Shown piece after piece: positions 13,290 to 18,472 of a stretch of 18,472 bases of DNA (within the stretch, counting starts at the first letter, position 1; the number at the start of each line of letters is the position of its first letter). The stretch covers positions 1 to 18,472 of the forward strand of contig CALICR010000188.1 of the NCBI GenBank assembly GCA_938049125.1, read 5' to 3'. The notes below the pieces were generated by a model. That model did no database searches. It saw only the letters and a list, made by a program, of their open reading frames with translations, and had not been told where the DNA came from. Source of the DNA: an uncultured Clostridia bacterium (GTDB lineage Bacteria > Bacillota > Clostridia > Oscillospirales > Oscillospiraceae). The position numbers and the translations under genes were made by a program.

Positions 13290-15656
13290 CTAAAATTCTA
13301 CGATAGTGACGCCGTCCTCGCCCTCGCCGAAGGTGCCGAGGCGGAAGGACTTCACATAGCGGCTGTGCTTTAAGTGCGCGTGGACCGCCTTGCGGAGGAC
13401 GCCGGTGCCCTTGCCGTGGATAATCCGCGCCGAGGAGAGCTTCGCCATGACCGCATTGTCCAGGAACTGGTCCAGCACCGGCATGGCCTCGTCGCTGGCC
13501 ATGCCGCGGATGTCCAGCTCCGGCGTGCCCGCCACGTTGCGCAGCTCCCGGGTCGTGCGCTCCACGTACTTCTTGACCTCCGGCGGCGTCTCGTGCTCCA
13601 GAAGATAGACCTCGTCGGGCCGGGCCGTCACCTTGAGGATGCCGGCCTGGAGCTGGAGCGTGCCGTCCTTGTTCACGGCCAGCACCGAGGCCTTCGTGCC
13701 GATCTTCAGCAGCTCCACGGTGTCGCCCGGCTTGGGCGCGCGGCTTGGCTTCGGCCGCGCCACGGCCTCCTTCTTCTCCCGCACGCGCTCCTCAGCAGCG
13801 TTGAGGTCCCGGCGCACCTGGGCCTGGCGCTCGCCCAAGCCCTGGTAGTCGCCGCTCTTCGCCTGCTTGCGGAGCTGCTTCAGCTCGTCGTAGGCGGCGT
13901 TGGCCGTGCGGCGGGCCTCGTCCAGGATCATCTGGGCTTCCTTCCGGGCCTTGGCCGTGGCCTTTTCGCGCTCCTTCTTGATCTCCTCGTAATAGGCCTC
14001 GGACTGGGCCTTCTGCTGCTCCGTCTCCCGGCGCAGCTGCTCCGCCTCCTCCCGGGCGCGCTCCATCTCCTGGCGCTGCTGCTCCAGCTGGTTCAGCACG
14101 TCCTCAAAGTTCTGGTCGTTCTCGTTCACGAGGTTCCGCGCCTGCTCGATGATGTGCTCCGGCAGACCCAGCTTCCGCGAGATGGCGAAGGCGTTGGACT
14201 TGCCCGGCACGCCGATGAGCAGCCGGTAGGTGGGCTGGAGCGTCTCCACGTCGAACTCGCAGCTGGCGTTGATGACGCCTTCCGTGCGCAGGGCGAAGAG
14301 CTTCAGCTCCGCATAGTGGGTCGTGGCCACGACCCGCGCGCCCATGTCGCGGCAGTATTCGATGAGGGCGATGGCCAGGGCCGCGCCCTCGGCGGGGTCC
14401 GTCCCGGCGCCCAGCTCGTCGAAGAGCACCAGCGACTCGCCGTCGCAGTCCCCGACCACGGAGACGATGTTCTTCATATGGGACGAGAAGGTGGAGAGCG
14501 ACTGCTCGATGGACTGCTCGTCGCCGATGTCGGCGAAGACGGCGCGGAACAGGTTGACGCTGCTGCCGTCGTCCGCCGGGATCTGGAGGCCGCATTCGGT
14601 CATCAGCGTCAGCAGGCCGAGCGTCTTGAGCGTGACCGTTTTACCGCCGGTATTCGGGCCGGTGACAATGAGGGTGTCGAAGTCGGACCCGAGGCGCAGC
14701 GAGATGGGCACGACCTTTTGGGGGTCGATGAGCGGGTGCCGCGCGCGCTTCAGCTCCAGCTTCCCGTCGGTCCGGATCTCCGGCTGGACGGCCTTCATCT
14801 GGAGCGACAGCTTCGCCCGGGCAAAGATCGTATCGAGGCGCACAAGCATCTCAAAGTCCGTGACGATCTGCTCCCGGTGGGCCGCCGCCTCGGCGGACAG
14901 CTCCGCCAGGATGCGCTCGATCTCCCGCTTCTCCTTCGTCAGCAGCTCCCGCAGCGCGTTATTGGCGTTGACGGCCTGCATCGGCTCGATAAAAAACGTA
15001 CTGCCGCTGGCGGAGACATCGTGGACCAGGCCCGGGATCTCATTTTTGAACTCGCTCTTGACCGGCACGACGTAGCGGTCGGAGCGCAGCGTCACGATGG
15101 GCTCCCGCAGGTACTTGGCGTAGGACGGCGAGGAGACAATCTTTTGCAGCGAATCGCGGACCTTGGCGCTCTGGGCGCGCATATGGCGGCGGATGTCCGC
15201 CAGCTCCGGGCTGGCGGCGTCGGCGATCTCCTCCTCGGAGAGGATGGAGTTGGTGATCCGGTCCTCGAGGTAGCGATTGGCGGTCAGGGAGAGGAAATAG
15301 GAGTCGAGGACGCTCTTCTCCTCGCTGTCGCCGTACTCCTTGAGGCTGCGGGTGCAGCGGAGGACCCCGGCGATGCGCAGCAGCTCGACGGGACTGAGGC
15401 AGCCGCCCCGGTCCGCCCGCTGGAGCGAGGGGCCGACGTCCCGGACGTCCTGGAAGCCCGGCGTGCTCCTAACCATAATGAGGTGCCGGGCCGCCTCGGT
15501 CTCATCCTGGAGGCGGCGGACCTCATCCGCGTCCGTCTCGGGCAGGAGGGCGCGGCACTGGGCCTTGGCCTCCTCGCTGACGGCACAGTCTGCCAGCAGC
15601 CCGAGGACCGCCGGCAGCTCCAGAGTCTTTCTGGAATGTTCGATCATTTCGTTCAT
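13290..15656 (-). CDS. mutS2: MutS2 family ATPase/endonuclease
   Basis: A MutS homologue without a mismatch-recognition domain. MutS2 proteins are linked to recombination control and, in Bacillus, to splitting collided ribosomes. It has 788 residues, the usual size. The order is an N-terminal core with clamp and lever helices, then the ATPase with Walker A GPNTGGKT (333-340) and Walker B LVLFDELGAGTDP (409-421) plus THYAELK. A long charged coiled coil rich in E, Q, R and K follows (about 505-610), then a KOW-like segment. The C-terminal Smr nuclease domain has LDIRG (from 714) and HGKGTG (747-752). The start is 19 nt after the recO stop; GGAG is present but spaced 13 nt from the ATG, so the site is weak. 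An ATG three codons later is an alternative. Confidence 0.97.
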   Translation of the reverse strand: MNEMIEHSRKTLELPAVLGLLADCAVSEEAKAQCRALLPETDADEVRRLQDETEAARHLIMVRSTPGFQDVRDVGPSLQRADRGGCLSPVELLRIAGVLRCTRSLKEYGDSEEKSVLDSYFLSLTANRYLEDRITNSILSEEEIADAASPELADIRRHMRAQSAKVRDSLQKIVSSPSYAKYLREPIVTLRSDRYVVPVKSEFKNEIPGLVHDVSASGSTFFIEPMQAVNANNALRELLTKEKREIERILAELSAEAAAHREQIVTDFEMLVRLDTIFARAKLSLQMKAVQPEIRTDGKLELKRARHPLIDPQKVVPISLRLGSDFDTLIVTGPNTGGKTVTLKTLGLLTLMTECGLQIPADDGSSVNLFRAVFADIGDEQSIEQSLSTFSSHMKNIVSVVGDCDGESLVLFDELGAGTDPAEGAALAIALIEYCRDMGARVVATTHYAELKLFALRTEGVINASCEFDVETLQPTYRLLIGVPGKSNAFAISRKLGLPEHIIEQARNLVNENDQNFEDVLNQLEQQRQEMERAREEAEQLRRETEQQKAQSEAYYEEIKKEREKATAKARKEAQMILDEARRTANAAYDELKQLRKQAKSGDYQGLGERQAQVRRDLNAAEERVREKKEAVARPKPSRAPKPGDTVELLKIGTKASVLAVNKDGTLQLQAGILKVTARPDEVYLLEHETPPEVKKYVERTTRELRNVAGTPELDIRGMASDEAMPVLDQFLDNAVMAKLSSARIIHGKGTGVLRKAVHAHLKHSRYVKSFRLGTFGEGEDGVTIVEF

Positions 15657-15675
15657 GATAATTGATAATCTCCGG

Positions 15676-16428
15676 TCAGAAATTCGTGTGAAACAGGGAT
15701 TTGTAGAGGTCCAGCGTGGAGAAGCTCCGCTCCAGCTGGGTCATGAGGTAGGTCTCCGAGATGCCGCTCAGCTCCGCCAACGCCTCGTCCCCGAGGCGGA
15801 AGGAGAAGAGCTTTTTCTCGTCGCAGCCCGTGATGTAGCGCAGGGCCGCCAGGGCCGCGGGCCGGATGGGCATCCGGAGGCCGCGCAGCGACTCGCTCTC
15901 ACACCCGGCGCACTGGAGCACGCCGCAGTTGACGTTGAAGCGGTCCGGTGTCTCCGCGCCGCAGAGGGCGCAGCCGCCAAGGTCCGGCTCATAGCCCGAG
16001 AGACAGCTGAGCCGCCACTCAAAAGCCGTCTTCACGAGAACCTGGGGCTTTTCCGTCTTGGCAAGCACATAGAGCGCGTTGAGCAGCAGTGAGAGGAGGG
16101 CCGGGTTCGGGTCGTCCTCCTGGGACACGGCCTCGGTGGCCTGGGCAAAGTAGCAGCCCAGGCTGAGCTTTTCGATGTCCGTGCGCAGCTCCGGGAACAT
16201 CTCCCGGCACTCGGCCTCTTTGATCGTAAAATAGCCGCGGAAATCCTGATAAGTAAACTCCGAGAAGGCCAGAAGCTGGCAGGCCCCCTTGAGGGGACTG
16301 CTGTTCTTCCGGACGCCCCGGGCCTTGAGTGTGATCTTTCCGTAATCGCGGGTCAGGACGTTCAGGAGCTTATCTGCGTCCCGGTATTGTGTCTCCCGCA
16401 GGACAATGCCCTCGGTTTTGAAATACAT
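15676..16428 (-). CDS. recO: DNA repair protein RecO
   Basis: Works with RecF and RecR in loading RecA onto SSB-coated DNA and anneals complementary strands. It has 250 residues, typical. The N-terminal OB-fold begins with KTEGIVLRETQYRDADKLLNVLTRDYG, and KARGVRKNSSPLKGACQ follows. A zinc-binding group has C153, C156, C173 and C176 (CALC...CAGC). The C-terminal helical domain ends with the ETYLMTQLERSFSTLDLYKSL segment. The ATG at 16428 has only a poor ribosome site (AGGGA about 14 nt away). It lies inside the reading frame of yqzL, which overlaps it by 67 nt, so translation may depend on ribosomes finishing yqzL. The era-yqzL-recO order matches Bacillus. Confidence 0.96.
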   Translation of the reverse strand: MYFKTEGIVLRETQYRDADKLLNVLTRDYGKITLKARGVRKNSSPLKGACQLLAFSEFTYQDFRGYFTIKEAECREMFPELRTDIEKLSLGCYFAQATEAVSQEDDPNPALLSLLLNALYVLAKTEKPQVLVKTAFEWRLSCLSGYEPDLGGCALCGAETPDRFNVNCGVLQCAGCESESLRGLRMPIRPAALAALRYITGCDEKKLFSFRLGDEALAELSGISETYLMTQLERSFSTLDLYKSLFHTNF

Positions 16429-16547
16429 ACATCTATGCAGCGTCCCTGCCCGTCCGTACGGGCCCTCCGCTGCGCATCCTTATAAAATAGATAATATTCC
16501 GGCGCGCCGGTCTCCCGGAACAGCGCCAGCCAGTCGCAGGCCTCCAT
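16362..16547 (-). CDS. yqzL: YqzL-like small protein
   Basis: A 61-residue reading frame between era and recO, the position of yqzL in Bacillus. The N-terminal part (ACDWLALFRETGAPEYYLFYKD) resembles the YqzL pattern of an aromatic W-x-x-F-x-x-TG segment followed by a YLLYK-like segment. The function of the family is unknown to me. The ATG at 16547 has a strong GGGAGG site at about 7 nt spacing, good evidence that it is translated. The family is usually shorter, around 45-50 residues. Here the last 22 codons run into recO in a different frame and show no recognisable similarity. The C-terminus may be a lineage-specific extension, or a sequencing frameshift near 16430-16450 may hide the true stop. 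Confidence 0.72.
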   Translation of the reverse strand: MEACDWLALFRETGAPEYYLFYKDAQRRARTDGQGRCIDVCISKPRALSCGRHNTGTQISS

Positions 16548-16616
16548 GTCGCCGCCTCCCTTTCGGGATTAGGGTCCGCAGTCGGAGGCAGCGCTATGCT
16601 GGCAGTTCCTGCCCGC

Positions 16617-17501
16617 TCATTGATAGCCGAAGCTGCGGAGCTGGAACAGGTTGTCCCGCCAGTTCTCCTTGACCTTGACCCAAGTCTGGAGGTAGACCTT
16701 CGTGCCCATGAAGTGCTCGAAGTCCTTGCGCGCCATGGTGCTGATCTTTTTCAGCATCGCGCCATTCTTGCCGATGATGATGCCCTTGTGGCTGGCCTTT
16801 TCGCAGAAGATCGTCGCGTCGACGTCCACGATGCCGTCGTCCCGCTCCGAGAACCTCGTGATCTCCACCGCCGTGCCGTGGGGCACCTCCTTGTCGAGGC
16901 ACCAGAGGAGCTTTTCGCGGATCAGCTCTGCGATGACCTGCCGCTCCGGCTGGTCCGACGTCATGCCGTCCGGGAAGAGCTGGGGGCCCTCCTCCGCGTA
17001 GCGCCCGACCTCCTTCAGCAGCATCTCCACGCCGTCGCCGGTCTTGGCCGAGATGGGCAGGATGGCGTCGAAGTCCATGGCGCTGCGGTAGGCGTCGATG
17101 ACGGGCAGCAGCTGCTCCGGCTCCACGGTGTCGATCTTGTTGATGACCAGCATGACCGGCTCACCGCTCTCCTTCAGCGACGCGATGAGCGCCGCCTCCT
17201 GGGCGCCGATGTTCGCCACCGGCTCCACCAGCAGCAGCACCGCGTCCACGTCGCAGACCGACTCCTTGACAATGCCGGACATATAGTCGTCCAGCCGGTT
17301 TCGGGGCTTGTGGAAGCCCGGCGTGTCCACAAAGACGAACTGGGTGTCGCCGCGGTTGACGACGCCGCAGATGCGGTTCCGGGTCGTCTGGGGCTTGTTG
17401 GAGACAATGGCGACCTTCTCGCCCACCAGGGCGTTGGTCAGCGTCGATTTGCCGACGTTCGGACGGCCGGCAATGGTGATCATACAGGACTTTGTTTGCA
17501 T
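16617..17501 (-). CDS. era: Ribosome assembly GTPase Era
   Basis: An essential GTPase that binds the 3' end of 16S rRNA and couples 30S assembly to growth. It has 294 residues, as usual. The G1 motif is GRPNVGKST at 12-20, G2 is PQTTRNR at 37-43, G3 is DTPG at 59-62, G4 is NKID at 121-124 and G5 is SAK at 151-153. The C-terminal KH RNA-binding domain has GIIIGKNG at 240-247. It starts 14 nt after ybeY; the gap contains a G-rich ribosome site (AAGGGGGGG). In many Firmicutes dgkA and cdd lie between ybeY and era; both are absent here. Downstream are 69 nt, then yqzL. Confidence 0.98.
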   Translation of the reverse strand: MQTKSCMITIAGRPNVGKSTLTNALVGEKVAIVSNKPQTTRNRICGVVNRGDTQFVFVDTPGFHKPRNRLDDYMSGIVKESVCDVDAVLLLVEPVANIGAQEAALIASLKESGEPVMLVINKIDTVEPEQLLPVIDAYRSAMDFDAILPISAKTGDGVEMLLKEVGRYAEEGPQLFPDGMTSDQPERQVIAELIREKLLWCLDKEVPHGTAVEITRFSERDDGIVDVDATIFCEKASHKGIIIGKNGAMLKKISTMARKDFEHFMGTKVYLQTWVKVKENWRDNLFQLRSFGYQ

Positions 17502-17515
17502 CGGTTTTCCCCCCC

Positions 17516-18007
17516 TTACTTCCGCGTCAGGCCCAGCTTGCCGAGGATGTCCTCCTCGCGGGTGCGCATCTGCTGCTTCATCGGTCCCTCGTCCACGTGG
17601 TCGTAGCCCAGCAGATGGAGCACCGAGTGGACCGTGAGATAGCCCACCTCCCGGCCCAGTGAGTGGCCGTATTCCTTCGCCTGCGCCCGGGCATGGTCCA
17701 TGGAGATGGCCATGTCGCCGAGGGGCACCAGCCCCGTGTCCGGGTCCACCAGCTGGGACTCGTCCGCGGGCAGCTCCCCCGCCGTCAGGTTGAACATGGG
17801 GAAGGACAGCACGTCCGTGGAGCGGTCGATGCCGCGGCCGCCCTTGTTGAGGGCCTGGATCGTGTCGTCGTCGGTGACGAACACGTTGATCTCACAGGGG
17901 AAATCCACGTGCTGCTCCGCCAGAGCGAAGCGAATATATTTTCTCAGCTTATGGGCGAGCAGCAGGTCCCGCCGGCCCGAAAATGAGATCACGATGCGAT
18001 GCTTCAT
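17516..18007 (-). CDS. ybeY: Endoribonuclease YbeY
   Basis: A metal-dependent RNase for 16S rRNA 3'-end maturation and ribosome quality control. It has 163 residues, the usual size. The STDVLSFP segment (63-70) and the metal-binding motif H127-x3-H131-x5-H137 (HSVLHLLGYDH) are diagnostic. LGDMAIS (97-103) is also conserved. The ATG at 18007 overlaps the phoH stop by 4 nt (ATGA) and has AAAAGGA about 10 nt upstream. The phoH-ybeY-era order is a standard bacterial cluster and links the gene with Era in 30S maturation. Confidence 0.97.
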   Translation of the reverse strand: MKHRIVISFSGRRDLLLAHKLRKYIRFALAEQHVDFPCEINVFVTDDDTIQALNKGGRGIDRSTDVLSFPMFNLTAGELPADESQLVDPDTGLVPLGDMAISMDHARAQAKEYGHSLGREVGYLTVHSVLHLLGYDHVDEGPMKQQMRTREEDILGKLGLTRK

Positions 18008-18472
18008 TGATTTTTCTTCCTTTTGTATCGGTATGTTTTTTCGGGGAGCGGCTGGCTCCGCCGTTCGTAGCTCTCGTAGGCCGCCACGATGCGCTGCACC
18101 AGCACGTGGCGCACCACGTCGCTGGCCGTCAGCTTGCAGATGGCGATGTCCTCCACATCCTCCAGGACCCGGATGGCCTCCTTGAGGCCGCTCACCTTGT
18201 CGGCGGGCAGGTCGATCTGGGTGGCGTCGCCGGTGATAACGATCTTGGAGCCGAAGCCGAGGCGCGTCAGGAACATCTTCATCTGCTCCCGGGTGGTGTT
18301 CTGGGCCTCGTCCAGGATGATGAAGCTGTCGTCCAGCGTCCGGCCGCGCATATAGGCCAGCGGCGCGACCTCGATGTCGCCGCGCTCCTGGTACTTCTGG
18401 AACGTCTCCGGCCCCAGCATATCGAAGAGGGCGTCGTAGAGCGGGCGGAGGTAGGGGTCCACCTTGTTCTGG
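18004..18472 (-). CDS. phoH: PhoH-family ATPase (PhoL-like), N-terminus outside window
   Basis: The last 155 or so residues of a PhoH-like protein; the family is about 320 residues long. The visible part begins (Q)NKVDPYLRPLYDAL and includes the Walker B region FIILDEAQNTT and the VITGDATQIDLP motif, both typical of PhoH. The Walker A motif should lie upstream, beyond the window. The frame is open through the edge. The GTG at 18462 encodes the conserved Val of KVDPYLRP and is not a start. The tail is basic (YRYKRKKNQ). PhoH is an RNA-associated ATPase whose exact role is unsettled; linkage to ybeY suggests RNA processing. Confidence 0.95.
   Translation of the reverse strand, partial: QNKVDPYLRPLYDALFDMLGPETFQKYQERGDIEVAPLAYMRGRTLDDSFIILDEAQNTTREQMKMFLTRLGFGSKIVITGDATQIDLPADKVSGLKEAIRVLEDVEDIAICKLTASDVVRHVLVQRIVAAYESYERRSQPLPEKTYRYKRKKNQ

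Noticed and set aside
11063..15665. Long plus-strand frames (631 and 763 codons) opposite uvrC and mutS2
   Set aside because: They mirror well-conserved minus-strand genes and have the same repetitive L/G/H/R-rich composition as other antisense shadows.
16590..16616. A small GGCAG/CTGCC hairpin between era and yqzL
   Set aside because: The stem is only five pairs and no T-run follows, so it is not a credible terminator. Nothing else is recognisable in this 69-nt gap.
1..18472. Search for a mobile element, CRISPR array, toxin-antitoxin or defence system
   Set aside because: No repeat arrays, transposase or integrase frames, tRNA-linked attachment sites or defence-type genes are visible. The content is core housekeeping and sporulation genes.

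Overview
This window looks like the chromosome of a high-GC, spore-forming Firmicute of class Clostridia, most like the Oscillospirales gut lineages. The base composition, judged by eye, is strongly GC-rich. The window carries dedicated sporulation genes (spoIIAA-spoIIAB-sigF, yunB) and a T-box riboswitch, which is typical of Firmicutes. Its gene neighbourhoods (phoH-ybeY-era-yqzL-recO, pcrA-ligA, rsmD-coaD) are also Firmicute-like. All 16 genes lie on the minus strand, so transcription runs from high to low coordinates. There are no rRNA or tRNA genes, mobile elements, CRISPR arrays or prophage genes. No gene-free stretch exceeds 300 bases; the longest (about 290 bases, 9120-9409) is the valS T-box leader.

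Layout in transcription order. (1) 18472-13290: phoH (5' end outside the window), ybeY, era, yqzL, recO, mutS2. This is a compact cluster for ribosome/rRNA maturation and recombination repair, with short gaps or overlaps. (2) 13289-9410: a sigma-A-like promoter, an HPr-family gene with an unusual active-site loop, a terminator-like hairpin, then uvrC-rsmD-coaD and a coiled-coil protein of unknown function. (3) 9423-6429: a near-consensus promoter, a T-box leader with a GUC (valine) specifier, valS and an intrinsic terminator. (4) 6394-4890: the spoIIA operon (spoIIAA-spoIIAB-sigF), which controls the first forespore-specific sigma factor. (5) 4879-1: a sigma-A-like promoter, pcrA, yunB and ligA, with the 3' end of ligA outside the window.

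The genes fall into three themes: DNA repair (ligA, pcrA, uvrC, mutS2, recO), ribosome and translation maintenance (valS, rsmD, era, ybeY) and sporulation (spoIIA operon, yunB). Nothing here is a convincing new multi-gene system. The points worth a second look are small: the HPr variant loop, the 67-base yqzL/recO overlap, the hairpin just before uvrC, the uncharacterised coiled-coil gene after coaD, the insertion in PcrA and the placement of yunB between pcrA and ligA.
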